Shown one piece after another: positions 1 through 10,751 of a DNA stretch of 64,000 bases (the stretch's first letter is position 1; the number at the start of each line of letters is the position of its first letter). Below the pieces are notes generated by a model that was given only the letters and a program-made list of their open reading frames with translations, did no database searches and had not been told where the DNA came from. Made by a program: the position numbers and the translations under genes. The DNA comes from Chytridium lagenaria. Lineage: Eukaryota; Chytridiomycota; Chytridiomycetes; Chytridiales; Chytridiaceae. Location of the stretch: contig JAHLKC010000037.1 in assembly GCA_025449115.1 (NCBI GenBank), forward strand, positions 186,001-250,000, given 5' to 3'.

Positions 1-624
1 TCGTCGACCGAGAGGACGTATTTGAAGGTTGCACCATTGGGGATGTGAGAGAGCATACCTTTTGACGTGGAATTTATGCGTTACAAAAGGAGCCAAAGTA
101 CATAAATAAAGACGAGATTTTTTTTACCTCCAGCAGCCATATTGGAAGGTCCAGGCATACACATAGAGCTCATTTCCCCCGCGCTCACAGTCCCAGCCTC
201 CAACGACGAAGCAGGTGGAAATTCATCACATTGAAATCCCTAAAATGAAAAGTTAACCACCATGCACCCCCATCTCTCCACTACTCACAGGAGCGTTCTC
301 TCCACAAGTCCTCATAGGATCAAACTTGATACCAGGGATAATGGCGGCTGCTTTCGATACATTGCAAGGACTGAGTTTACGATTCTCGGCGTTGATTTTA
401 GGATCCGTCGTCTTGGTCAGGACGAGGTTGTTACCGCCTGCTCCGAGTGTGTGAAAGGCCCAGCATGAGAGTTGGCCGTTGTTGGCTTTAACGTCAATCT
501 TGAGCTTTGAAAGGGTGTTAGGCTTTTTTTCAAATGTTTTTAAAAGACTTACTTCAAGTTGGGATACGACGGCGTGCGCGGAGAGGAGGAGGAAGAGCGC
601 TACGGAGAAGATGCGACGGATCAT
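1..624 (-). CDS. Secreted NucA/NucB-like nuclease paralog 1, 3' end off the window
   Basis: Four exons are visible (624-553, 504-289, 239-128, 58-1), joined by 48-, 49- and 69-nt GT-AG introns; the gene runs off the left edge. The product starts with a signal peptide (hydrophobic SVALFLLLSAHAVV). It then has a Cys-containing domain with LSCWAFHTLGAGGNNLVLTK, a GFQCDEFPPASS motif and CMPGPSNMAAGG. The CDEFP...GG pattern resembles the acidic active-site signature of the NucA/NucB DNase family (CDEYPFAS...GG). I infer a secreted deoxyribonuclease-like protein, from motif resemblance only. The next gene (1065-2388) is a tandem paralog with identical exon lengths of 216 and 112 nt, which strongly supports both gene models. 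An unrelated secreted Cys-rich family is the alternative. Confidence 0.55.
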
Positions 625-1064
625 GGCTGCTGTCTCTCACTTGTTAATGTTTGAGGGTGGGATATTTGCTGATCGCCTCGACCTTTTTTACGTTTGAAGC
701 GTGTCTCCCGGCTTAATCTTATTTCTGCTTGTCAAGTTTGTACTGCTAGACACTTGCAACCCATCACTTGATGACATCTCTTCATGCAATTCGGTTACTA
801 TTAGGGGTCGCATCAACGACCCTCAAATTCACTGCCCCTGAAAATAATAAGACTGACAGCGGCAAAAAAAAATTAAAAAGCATAAATATCCGACCGCGCG
901 CATATCTGCACGTAACCTTCATAAAACTTGGGACATTTCTTGTCGTTTAAAGTAAAAAGTGTTCATGTTTATTACTATATTAAACCCTACTACTCATTAA
1001 ATGTATTTGTTTACCATATCTCAATATATTCTCCGTGACGCGACACATATCATTTAACCCATCA
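625..1064. other. Intergenic, promoter side of paralog 1
   Basis: No convincing coding region is seen. This interval holds the 5' flank of the upstream paralog and the 3' flank of the next one. It is moderately AT-rich, with no RNA gene or repeat that I recognise. Confidence 0.5.
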
Positions 1065-2388
1065 TCACACCTTGCCCTTAGCAGCACTAGGCGCACCCTT
1101 TCTAACTGCACCCTTCGCAGCTCCAATCATTTTCTTGAACCCGTCCCCAACCGCCTTTGCAGCATTCTTCATGCGCGCAGAAATCTTTGCCGTAATCGCC
1201 TGGACTTTTGCTCGCAACTTTCCAAACCGCGCCGACATTTTTGACAGGAACGCCTTCAAATCTAAAAGAATCATTTAATATGAGTTTCGTGTAAAATGAA
1301 ATAAAAAATGCGCGCCATTCGATAAAAAAAACACTTACCAACGGGTTTACCCTGTCCCTTCACACCATCAGCCGATTTCGCAGCATTCGAAGCACTCATC
1401 GCAGGAGCAGCCTTATTTCCACTCGCACCTTTTGCAACAGTGGTCATCTTCCTCGCCATAGGAGCAGCAACTCTACTCCTCCCCACAGCCTCCTCCACTG
1501 CAAGCTCCTCAGCATTAAACCCATCACCCCTCAATTCATTCACGAATTCGTGTGCCCATCCGGCAGCTTCAGCTCTCAGCGAGCCAAGGCCAGCGTAGCT
1601 TCTGCTCACGCGTCCTGATTTGGTGGTACGTTCTTTGTATGCGGGTAAACTTGATGGACGGGCTGAACTGGGGAGGAGTTTCGAGAAGATCATGTAGTCC
1701 CAGCAGAGTTGGAAGAGGACGGCAGCGTCGGTGCTCGAGAGAACGTATTTGAAGGTGGCACCGTCGTCAATGTGAGATAGCATGCCTTTGTATATATGGG
1801 AGTAAATAAATGTTGACGTGCAAGTTGGAAAGAAAGAGAATTGAGTAATGGAAGGGGTAATAAGGGCTGTGATAAATACAGAAAAACAGAATTGACGGAT
1901 GTACCTCCAGCAGCCATATTGGAAGCTCCAGGCATGCACATGGAGCTCATTTCTCTTGGATCCATAGTCCCAGCCTCCTCCGAAGCAGCTGGTGGGAACT
2001 CATCACATTGAAAGCCCTACAACATTTTTAAAAACCTAATCTCTCAAAACCACTCAACGTACCTCAACATTGCTTGCACAAGTTTTCATCCCATCAAATG
2101 GAACACCGGGTATCATCAGTTCTGCTTTTGACACGCCTCAGGAACTACGTTTACGGTTTTCGGTAACGGCTTTTTTGTCCTTTACTTTAGTGAGGACAAG
2201 GTCGTGGCCTCCTGCAGCGAGGGTGTGGAAAGCCCAGCATGAAAGTTTGTTGTTGTCGGCGGTGACATCGACTTTGAGCTTTGAGGAGATGTAAGAATGT
2301 AACGTAGCGTTATGGAAGTGCTTACTTCTTTTTGGGTGATGACGACGTGCACTGAGATGAGGAGGAGTAGTGCGAGGAAGAGCATCAT
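1065..2388 (-). pseudogene. NucA/NucB-like paralog 2 with in-frame TGA
   Basis: Five exons are inferred: 2388-2326, 2278-2063, 2016-1905, 1785-1339 and 1261-1065, with introns of 47, 46, 119 and 77 nt. The order is signal peptide (MMLFLALLLLISVHVV), LSCWAFHTLAAGGHDLVLTK, GFQCDEFPPAAS, CMPGASNMAAGG, then KYVLSSTDAAVLFQLCWDYM. The tail is Ala/Lys-rich and basic, ending near KGAVRKGAPSAAKGKV. Exon 2 carries a TGA at 2138-2140 exactly where paralog 1 has a Cys codon (TGC); the frame is otherwise intact on both sides and every splice phase fits. It could be a recent nonsense mutation, a base-call error, or less likely a recoded codon. Reading past the TGA gives about 300 residues, and the basic tail may bind nucleic acid or membrane (inference). 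Confidence 0.55.
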
Positions 2389-2947
2389 GGCTGTAGCTGC
2401 AGAGGTATTGACTTAACCGGTGACCGTAGTTACTTTTAAACAATCCGTTTTTAATCTTAATACTCGCATGTCAACCGTGTGTCTTGAAGCACCTGTTCCC
2501 GTTATGGATTCATGTGGAAGGGGGTCGCGCATAGTACGTAGTACCCAATGGACCACCGTTGATTGATTGTTACACTTTAGATGCGCATGGTCAGAATTGA
2601 GTTGAACCACAACAAAAAAAATAACTTTCCATTTCCACTTTTTGCTTATCTCGGTACACAAATATTGATTAGACGTTGATAAAAAAAATGATGTGAAACA
2701 CTCAGCCTGTGCGTTATGTTTCCCAGCAAGACACGTTAACTTCCAGTACATTCTAAATATTTATTCTCCGTTACCCGTTGTAACTATGGTAGGAGCTACG
2801 CTGGTATGCTGAGGGTGGATTTGGTATTGGCAAGTGAGACGTTAGGAAAGGTTGAGCAACTTCGCTGATAGTTCGCTGATATCTACCCTTCCTATGAACT
2901 ATGTATGCAGCCTTTTCAACTTATTTCTCATTTGGTATTAAGAGGAT
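2389..2947. other. Intergenic between nuclease paralog 2 and U1
   Basis: No gene is supported. The interval contains the 5' flank of paralog 2 and the 3' flank of the U1 RNA gene. The open frames are short and have no recognisable features. Confidence 0.5.
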
Positions 2948-3114
2948 TGGCCCGGTCACCGCGCGAACGCGAGTCACCGGTGTAAAAAATTGTGGAATCA
3001 CGACTCCCCGAAGAGAGTGTGAAGGCAGGAGCCCAACACGTAACGTGCAATGGCCAGGCAACCGCCCTGGCTCTCCGCCTTCTTGATCACGGAATGCCCT
3101 CCCCAGGTAAGTAT
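2948..3114 (-). ncRNA. U1 spliceosomal snRNA
   Basis: On the minus strand the RNA begins ATACTTACCTGG, the 5' splice-site recognition sequence of U1. Stem-loop I has the loop GATCAAGAAG, close to the U1-70K binding loop GAUCAYGAAG. Stem-loop II contains CCATTGCAC, the U1A-type loop. An Sm site (AATTTTTTA) follows, and then a GC-rich 3' stem-loop (CCGGTGACTCGCG with a TTCG-type turn). All parts occur in the canonical order over about 165 nt, the usual size for U1. The 5' end is fixed by the ATACTTACC motif at 3114; the 3' end is placed after the last stem and is approximate. It recognises 5' splice sites, consistent with the many GTAAG-type introns in this window. Confidence 0.95.
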
Positions 3115-3141
3115 GCCTTCCAGCGACGGGAGGATGGGGGG

Positions 3142-3149
3142 TATTTATA
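3142..3149 (-). promoter_or_regulatory. TATA-like box of U1 gene
   Basis: The minus strand reads GTATAAATAC about 28-35 nt upstream of the U1 5' end, a spacing typical of a TATA element. No other snRNA promoter element can be identified by eye. Confidence 0.45.
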
Positions 3150-3985
3150 CTTTTTTGAAAACTGCGGAAAACTGCGCAGAAAAATGTATAATTCATATTT
3201 TATTGACCAATCAGATTAAAGGTGCTTGCATTAGGCAAGTTGACTGTGGAGCGGGTCGTCACAGAGCTCGTTCCGTTGACGAAGCGCCAAAAGACCTCGC
3301 CCATGGATACTCTTCTCAGCAGCATTAAGTGCTAGTAAGGGGGAATTCAAGTGGGAGTATCCTGCTGTATCCGTGTTGAACTCTACCACTTATCCCATGA
3401 ACTACTATTGTCTTGACTGTTTCTCAGCTCAGCCTATCTCCACCCATGTATGTTCGTCAATGTCATCATTCAATCCCTAGCATGAACGCTCACCCAACGC
3501 TATTCAATGTCAACGAAGAGCTTGTTTTAAGGTTTACCCTTTCTACATGTCGATGCCTTGATTGCGGCATTGGATGTTCCGAACCTTCGGGCATCGGCCG
3601 GTACCCTTAGCAAAAGCAGCGTTCATTGTTGTATATACTTTTAAAGCATTCAGTTGCCGTTAATCGAGTTAGTCCGTTTTTGGCTCAGGATGGAACAACC
3701 ATGCCCTTCGACAATGCATTACTGCGGCAAAAGCCAAGAACTCCTGGTCCGAGATATCACTCGCCATAGCATCGCGAGTGTAAATATAAACCAAAAGTAG
3801 GAACGTCACGTAAGAGGCGACAACAAATTCAAAAATGCTATTCAAAAACGACAAAAAAAGGTACGATCAAGAGGATACATATCGATCCAAACGAAGGAAA
3901 AAAAAATCACGGTATCTTTGACCGTTTGTATCCAAAAAAAAAGTCCTAAAACGACACTGCAAAAGATTTTATAAGACAAAGCAAT
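3150..3985. other. Intergenic between U1 and aquaporin
   Basis: The U1 upstream region and the aquaporin 3' flank. Open frames here (for example 3413-3610 plus and 3669-3854 minus) lack introns, domains or convincing composition, and I do not call them. Confidence 0.5.
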
Positions 3986-5494
3986 CTAGTGGAGCCTGAT
4001 CCTGGCGGCAGCGTGGTCGTCCTCCTGCTCAGGGTTAAGGGTCTCGTAGTTGAAGTGCTTGAAGAAGGTGTAGATACCGGCGGCGAGGGAAGCGCCGAGG
4101 AAGGGGCCGACCCAGAAGACCCAGTGGAAGGACCTGTAAGAATAGAGGAAAATGTTAATAAAGTTTGAAGCTGAAGATAAGAGGGCAACGTCAAAGTTGG
4201 GGGAGAATGAAGGAATTGTATAGAGATAATACGGACCAGTAGCCAGAGAGGACGGCAGCACCGAAACTACGGGCGGGGTTGAGGGAGGTGTTGTCAAGGG
4301 TGATGGAGGGGAGGTGGGCAAGGAAGACGTAGAGACCGATGAGGAGGGGAGCAATGAAGGTAGCCTTGCTCTTCTCGACGGCAATGAAGAGGACCTAATT
4401 ATTCAAGTCCAATAATGTAATGTTATTAAACCACTAGCTTCACTGAAAGAAAAACATACAAAGCAAGAAAAAAACAGAAACAAAAAACTTACCACAAGGA
4501 CAAGACCAGAAGTGAGGATGGTCTCAAGGAGAACGGCCTGGATGGAGCTGGACGGGTGGAAGACGGTGTTGGCACCACCAAAGTTGGACCAAGCGCCGGG
4601 GAAGATGAGGGCAACAATGAAAGCAGCAAAAGTGGCTCCGAGGAGCTCACCAGCGACGTAGAGAGCAGCCTTACGGGGGGTGATCTTGCCGAGGATGAGG
4701 AGTCCAAAGACGACAGCGGGGTTCAAAGCACCGCCAGAGATACGGTAGGTAAGCCTATTTCGATAAAAATTAAGGGGTGAGATGATTGGGGTTTGGGGTA
4801 GGCAGATGGAAGTGAACAAGATCTTTACCAAACTCCGGTGGTGAGAGCGAGACCGAAGGCGAGGGAGATGGTGGTGAGCTTATCAACATGGCCGGCAGCG
4901 GTTTGGATGGTGCCGTAACTGATGAAAAGGAAGAAGAATGTACCTGAAACAATATACAGGTAAGTTCATTGATACTGTATATTTGCAATATGTTACTGCA
5001 TAAGCTGTAGGGCGTTATACAGTAACGAGATTCAAAGGCATAGAAGGAGGGGTATCCATGATCTCCATGATCAAGGAGACACTAAGCGAGAATAAAAAGT
5101 CGTTGGAAGACCAATAAAAGCATAGGTTTCCACGATCACTCCAAGGGTATCATATATTCTTCCACTATGCCTCCTGTTCTCGCTTGATGTTCGCCATTAC
5201 TATCCAAGCCGTTCAGATCATCCATAATCCTCAACATCCAACGAGGAAGCCAACAAAGTGATCATAAGGGTCTTCAAACTAATATATGTGGAAAGAATAA
5301 AACAAAATGATCAGAGACGCACCGATGAACTCAGCAGCGGCCTGGACCAACTCCTTGGTGAGGGCAGCACGGTCAGCGGCAGTGGATGGGAGGAGGGGAG
5401 CAGAGTGAGGCTGGTCAACGGGCACAGCGACAGAGGTGGATGAAGCACCGTTGGTGTTGTTCTCGGCGGGGGTGTGCTTAGCAAAGTAAGACAT
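3986..5494 (-). CDS. Aquaporin (MIP family water channel)
   Basis: Five exons (5494-5323, 4943-4829, 4754-4493, 4394-4237, 4133-3986) join in frame to give 284 residues, normal for the family. Both NPA boxes are present: GGALNPAV near residue 110 and SLNPARSFG near 220. By alignment with AQP1, the aromatic/arginine filter would be Phe (FGLALTTG), His (FLAHLPSI), Thr and Arg (NPAR), which suggests a water-selective channel. The N-terminal ~45 residues are polar and cytosolic, and the C-terminus is short and acidic/basic. The start was chosen at MSYFAKHTPAE, which leaves a short N-tail before TM1 (AEFIGTFFFLF). Oddities are a 379-nt first intron, when most here are under 100 nt, and an atypical 5' splice site (GTCCGT) in intron 4. 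Confidence 0.93.
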
Positions 5495-5888
5495 GATGAC
5501 GGTCGCGGGTGAGTCCTGGTTGTGGAAGGGGAAACAAGATGGCGTGCTTGTTTTATACGTTACGGCCTCAAAATTAAAATTTGGAGCAATCAAAGGAATT
5601 TTCCGTATTATCTGACTGTGCTCTGGTGAGACGGCTTGATCTCTTACCTCCTTCGGATCAAGCGACTCGCCACTCTGTATCTAGTGTGCGGTCACGAAGT
5701 CCTACCATGCGGCTTGCACGATCGTTGCGGTTGGCATTATCTAGAGGCATCAAGGATCACGTTTTTAATCCACGAAATTAGTGCTAATTAATATAACTTC
5801 ATGAGCTAGTTATCTTATTATGTTGAAACAATGATGAGACGTCCGGCGTCTTCACATTTAAAATAGCATACGCCTTATTTCACTTCCG

Positions 5889-6690
5889 TTAATCGTCCTC
5901 CCATTCCTCAACCCATTCTGATTCTATTAGCCCAACATGAAGACCGCGACTCTCCCAATACTCATTCCCGTATGTGACCAAAATCTCTTCATCCGGAAAG
6001 CAGTGCCGAAGTGTAAACAACCCCACGCGTACCTCTCCCGTCATTCGATCCACATACGACTCGAAGCATGCATTTGGCCCTTTATGCAGCTGAACCCCCA
6101 GTCCTTCTTTACGAGGAAACAGTGGAACTCCTCGAAAGTCATTGACACAGCGTCCTTCATTCCCAGCTTTTGCGGCATCAACCGAAAGTGGTCCACCATG
6201 TAAAGACATAGTCAGAGGATGGGTCAGCGAAATCATCCGTCCAAACGATGCCAGTGTAGTCTAATATATGTGCATGTTTAGGGATTCCATCCATCTCTTC
6301 CTCTTCATCTAACTTTTCAGATCCAAAACAATCACAACGTCTCCATCGTTGCCGTCCTGCACGAACAAACAACCCCAGCTCTCCAACAGCAGGATGATCA
6401 GGATCGATGATCCGTTTCATGATGGTACGTTGTCGAATCTTGGATGAAGGAATTCGCCGGAGGTCTAGAACGGGGAGATCGAGGTGCATTCCAGCCTCAA
6501 GCGACGATGGCTTGTGATAAGATGGGGGGTCATGATCGAAGGTGACTTTGGGCATGGTTGGGAGATTTGTGGGCGGTTGGTCGGGCATGTACTTTGACTT
6601 TAAGCTGTCAGGTGTAGACTCTGGCCATTCATATGTATTGATGTACTTGATGTCTGGCGGCCATAATAAGTCTGGTGGTTCTTCAGACAT
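5889..6690 (-). CDS. SET-domain protein (putative lysine methyltransferase)
   Basis: The protein starts MSEEPPDLLWPPDIKY and has about 110 residues of unrecognised N-terminus. A SET domain follows: GELGLFVRAG, ILDYTGIVW, LSVDAAKAGNEGRCVNDFRG, GPNACFESYV and EEILVTYGNEYW. RCVNDF corresponds to the SET R-(F/V)-(I/V)-N-(H/D) core and ILVTYG to the catalytic Tyr strand. It resembles small fungal SET proteins that lack pre- and post-SET zinc regions; the substrate is unknown. The reading frame changes between SDYVF and GGPLSVDA near 6195-6210, inside the domain, and no plausible intron fits there, so a small indel is likely. Length after frame correction is about 260 residues. Confidence 0.8.
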
Positions 6691-7110
6691 ATTTTGTTGT
6701 TGTTTTATCCTTAAACAAAAAAAAGATAAAAAAGTTAACAGAACTCTACTTTATGTATTGTGGTCCTCAAGTTTTCTACGCAAATCTATAATATACCATC
6801 GACCGCAGGAAACGAGGGGAACGGACGAAAAATGACTGAAGCGAATAGAAATGATACATGAGTGAGGTAAGGTAACCATCAGTAGGAGAGAAAATCATAG
6901 AGGGTAGGATGCTAAACGCCAAGAGTTTCTACGAAGCATAAAACTGAGAAAGAAGGAGAGCAACTTGGGAGAATAAGAATACAATGCACAAAAATGTTAA
7001 GAGACAGGAGAAGAAGTGGCAAACGAAAAAGGATGGATTAACTGAGATATCCAAAAAGTATAGTATGAGGCTGATTAAATAAAAGTAGTGGTCCAGCAGC
7101 ACAGTATGAT
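6691..7110. other. Intergenic, no gene seen
   Basis: The 5' flank of the SET gene and the 3' flank of the barwin-like gene. AT-rich, with only short meaningless frames. Confidence 0.5.
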
Positions 7111-8315
7111 TTAGGCAAAAAGTCGCATCACGGCTACTATGATAAGAGCTGGAAGCCATAAGATCGGTAGGACCGTGTTCGGAGCAGATGCGATATAGCG
7201 GGAGGCCGAGACGCCGGAGAGGGTGTCCTTGGCGTCGATACCAGCCGGCCACTGTATATCATCATAAGAAACCGATGAAAAGAACAAAGTATAAAACAAA
7301 TTTAGATGAAGAAGGGACACAGTTAATAAACGATAAAGGCAAAATTAATAAGATAGTATTTAAAAAGAAGTATGTAATCAAGGTGGGTTCACCACCCAAT
7401 AAATAAAAATAGTCAAAAGATATTAAATCCTTTACCTGAATCTCCACAGACATCGTCGCATCCTCGATACTTCCACCCAACCTCAGCCAGGTCTCCTCTC
7501 CATAAATATCTGCATTCTTCGCCAACTCCTCATCCCCCCACAAACATCCATTCGTCGGGCAAAAGTCCACAATGTAAGCGTCAACCTGAAACTCGGGTCG
7601 ATTCTTGTTGCGCATCTTGAGCTTCTGGAAACAGATCTTTGCCTTATTGTCCCTCCGTACATTCTTTGAGATACAGCGACAGTGGCTGCTTTCGGCCAGA
7701 TAGTGTTGATGTTGGCGGAGATGTTGGCAATGGGGGGGTTGAGCCCTTCTGAAAGAATGGCGTTCCAAGCGGGGGTCGCCTCCGGGGACACCGTTTGAGC
7801 AGCCAACACCCTAAGATAAAATCAGTACTAAGGCATTATCTATTGAGTGTAATATGAAATGTTTGGATACTAACAACGTCATTTGGAAGGTAACCTATCT
7901 CAGACTTATAGGGAATGGAAGGGAAAGGGCCTAAAGTGGTATAAAAGTTAGCACACCATGTGATCAAGAGACATTCGTGATCGTAGACATTAGATTAGCA
8001 AGTAGAAAGAGATCTACCATAATGTGTTGCCTTTCCGGTAGTCCAGACCCCTGTTGTCGCAAACGATCCACTCGGACTACCAGCAACAGTCCCACTGATG
8101 GCACCCATTGGCCCCAAAAGAGATCCCAGCTGATCATACCCAACGGCAGACTCAGAATCATTCGCCATAACGACATCTCCTCCATCGACTTCCTCTAGAA
8201 CAGGCATGTCCTGCACCTCGTCTCTAACGGCGTCCATCGTTTGTGCGGCAACAAAGTTTGAAAACCTTCTTCTTTCGGGTTGGTCAATGTTTGTCAGTCT
8301 CAAGGGAAGATACAA
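7111..8315 (-). CDS. Secreted barwin/expansin-like double-psi beta-barrel protein
   Basis: Exons read from high to low coordinate: up to 8018, then 7930-7875, 7810-7436 and 7251-7111. The mature protein reads GVWTTGKATHYG, then GVGCSNGVPGGDPR, a CISKN/ICFQK pair, VDAYIVDFCPTNGCLWGDE and VEIQWPAGI. The TGKATHYG start, the paired Cys and the VDFCP-type strand match the double-psi beta-barrel fold of expansins, barwin and RlpA. The hydrophobic C-terminus (NTVLPILWLPALIIVAVMRLFA) looks like a GPI-anchor signal or membrane tail. A role in cell wall or polysaccharide binding is inferred. Frame breaks occur near 7764 and 7680, between otherwise well matched segments. The first exon with a signal peptide is not settled: the segment ...SNFVAAQT near 8255 could be its end, and 8315 is only the limit of the open frame. 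Confidence 0.6.
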
Positions 8316-9017
8316 TTTCTGTGTCAGCTAGAACCTTGAGGACAAAGAGATCCTTCGCAAGGCTTGTTAACAGCGCATTCCATCGAAGAACGGGATATCG
8401 TGTGAGGCAATTCATCAGATGAGGTGTATTTTTGTAGAAGAAAAAATGTCATTTAGGTAGTAATTGAAGGACGCACCAATGTGGTCCATATAAATCTCAA
8501 AACTAATACAAGGTTTGATAAGTACGAGAATAAAGAGATTCCGTGGTTTTTTCGAAACATACATACATCGTACTAAAAACAAGGATGGATGGGGTAGAGT
8601 GGATATTCTCTTCAATGGAAAGCGTTGCTGTCTATTGCGGGCTCAGGAATAGCACAGCGACGAATCAATAACGTATTGAGGGCGATTATTATCGGTCTCC
8701 GTAAGTTTATCGAGCGGCAAATTAGATTAATGCGAAGGGCTCGCGAGAGGAAGGCTCCAGTGACGCGACAATGTAAATAACATACAATATATCCACCTTC
8801 ATTCCCGAAGAGTCTTCAACACCGATGCCAAACACGTTGATGACTGTACCGTCGTGTGAAGTCTAAGGGTAGAAAGATAAACAACAACTAAATTCGAGTT
8901 CGCTCCCTTGTGCAAGTCCCAAAAACAGCACGAGCCAAAAACTATTTCTGGAATTATTAAAAGTGACAACCGCGTCTGACTTCAAACCACCCATCTTCAA
9001 CTTCCATCGTCGTCGTC
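8316..9017. other. Unassigned stretch with open fragments on both strands
   Basis: The plus strand has an open segment at about 8620-8787, rich in Arg and hydrophobics (RINNVLRAIIIGLRK); the minus strand has one at about 8420-8320 (RWNALLTSLAKDLFVLK). Neither joins cleanly to a neighbour. They might be exons of a small unrecognised gene or the missing 5' exon of the barwin-like gene. Confidence 0.3.
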
Positions 9018-9720
9018 ATGGGTGTTTACAAATCAGTCAGAAACAGTGTATGCTGCATCGGAGGTCGATGCTGCTGCTGGTTGTTCTTCATATTCACTCT
9101 ACTAGTTGCTGCGGCTGTTGCCTTTGCCATATTTTGGGTACGCATCCCTTCAGTCTCCATTAAGGAGATTCGGCCAGACACCACACAGACTACTCTCCGT
9201 ATTCAAGGACTACAGGCCTTCAACGTCTCACTGCAAGTGGATCTTTCCGTTACCAACGACAACTTCTTTAACCTTCTTTTCGACTACATTGATGTTGATG
9301 TAAGTTTATACCCTCGTTGCTTTTTGGCATACATCTGTATAGTGTCTTGCAATACCGCATCAGACTTCACTTATCTCCACGAAATAACACTGACCGTTCC
9401 GTCTTAACGTGTAGGCGTTTAACCCGAACTATGATTCCGGAAATACACCCATTGGAAAGGGCAGCGTTGGTTCAAGCAGTGACCGTCTTAAGATCAACTC
9501 GCGCTCTGTCACTACCTTCACTCTTCCCGCGGTGTTGTCATACGACTCGGAAAAGGACAAGAATGGCGCATACTTTACTTACATTTTAAAGCAGTGCTTT
9601 GGGATAGGCGATAGGATGTTGGGTCTCGATCTCCACATTGATCTCGGCTTTACAATTATATCGTGGACAAGGAAGGCTCCTATGATTAAATCCTCCGCAA
9701 ACTTCAAGTGTCCCTTTTAA
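9018..9720 (+). CDS. LEA_2-like membrane-anchored protein
   Basis: Two exons (9018-9299, 9415-9720) join in phase 0 to give about 195 residues. The N-terminus is short and cytosolic with a Cys cluster (CCIGGRCCCW) followed directly by one transmembrane helix (LFFIFTLLVAAAVAFAIFWV). The rest is extracytosolic: IRIQGLQAFNVSLQVDLSVTN, then FNPNYDSG and RSVTTFTLPAVLSY. This is the layout of LEA_2/late-embryogenesis-like proteins known in fungi and plants: one TM helix plus an immunoglobulin-like beta-domain. The Cys cluster next to the membrane could be palmitoylated (inference). Function is unknown. The start is the first ATG of the frame, preceded by GTCGTC. No frame breaks. Confidence 0.7.
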
Positions 9721-10287
9721 GAATCAAAATGATCGTTTACAGTCGACCTGGAATCTGCGACTACTTCAGTTTAAACTCTTCTTTCCTTTAACCAACATGG
9801 TTCTGTATTTGACTTTCATCTTTACAAAACATTCAACACCCTACCCCTTCGTACGCAGACACCCACATCATGTATTTAGTTCACTTGTTCGTCGTTAACT
9901 GCCCTTGTAGTATTTATTGAAGATCCTTTTCAGTACAATGCATGTAATTGACTTTAAAAAGCACTTTTTATTACCCTACGTAATTCTTTAACTTTTGTAC
10001 TTTTCATAAGCTCTTTGTGTTTTGGTTATTTCTTCTCAGAAAATATACATTCAATTTTATAAAGATAAAGAGCCTTCGTATGGGAGGTGGAATAACCGAC
10101 GTCCATATCTTAAAGACAGACATTATTATCTGATTGAATATTTGATTGCTATTTTTTATTTTGTACAAGAACGTGCCGAACTTTTGCATCTTTGAACAAA
10201 ATCGAGAGTAAGGGTATAGAAAGGCAAGTGGAAACATAAAATGAAATGGAGCGCGACTTTAGAGTTTCGAGTGATATCTCCGATCAT
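9721..10287. other. Intergenic, convergent 3' flanks
   Basis: Lies between two convergent genes. AT-rich, with no gene, RNA or repeat that I can support. Confidence 0.5.
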
Positions 10288-10751
10288 TTATTGATAGCAA
10301 AGGAAGTTGACGCTGCTTCCGCGCACCTTTCGGCACGACCCTGACTCGTCCACTGTCTTGACGCTGTTTTCGAAGGCGTTACAGACAGGATAGATATCCA
10401 ACGGTGTTCGCTTGACTGTGAGGTCTTTATTGAGGCTAAGGAGGTCAATAGACTTAGTGGCAAAGTTTGCTGTCAGAAGTCCGCGGCCTTTGTTAGTCGT
10501 TAGTATGCAGATTTCAGCAAACTGAGAGAAAGAAAAAAAAGGAAGCGGTTCTCACCTCTGCCCTTGCCGACGAATGGAAGAAAGTTGGAGAATCTATCCG
10601 ACTTGCCCAGACCACCGAGGAAGCCAAAGGAGGAGGAGGAAGGCATCCACAGGGTGCCATATCCGACATGGCTGCCGTTAGAGTAGAAGGGGCTGCAGGA
10701 GCTTCTTGCAGCAGAGCATGAAGGGGATCGCCAGGCGCTAATGGAGTCCAT
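10288..10751 (-). CDS. Small protein of unknown function
   Basis: Two exons (10751-10556, 10487-10288) are joined by a 68-nt GT-AG intron in matching phase. The protein is about 131 residues: a Ser/Cys-rich start (WRSPSCSAARSSCSP), a Gly/Phe-rich middle (FGFLGGLGKSDRFSNFLPF), and an ordinary globular-looking C-terminus containing VKRTPLDIYPVCNAFENSVK and ending SSVNFLCYQ. No family is recognised. The true start may lie further upstream, since a signal peptide would be expected if the Cys residues form disulphides, but none is seen in this frame. A second frame over exon 1 (from 10807) is probably a shadow. Confidence 0.45.

Noticed and set aside
3669..3854. 61-residue minus-strand hydrophobic open frame
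   Set aside because: No intron support, domain or neighbouring exon; length is within chance.
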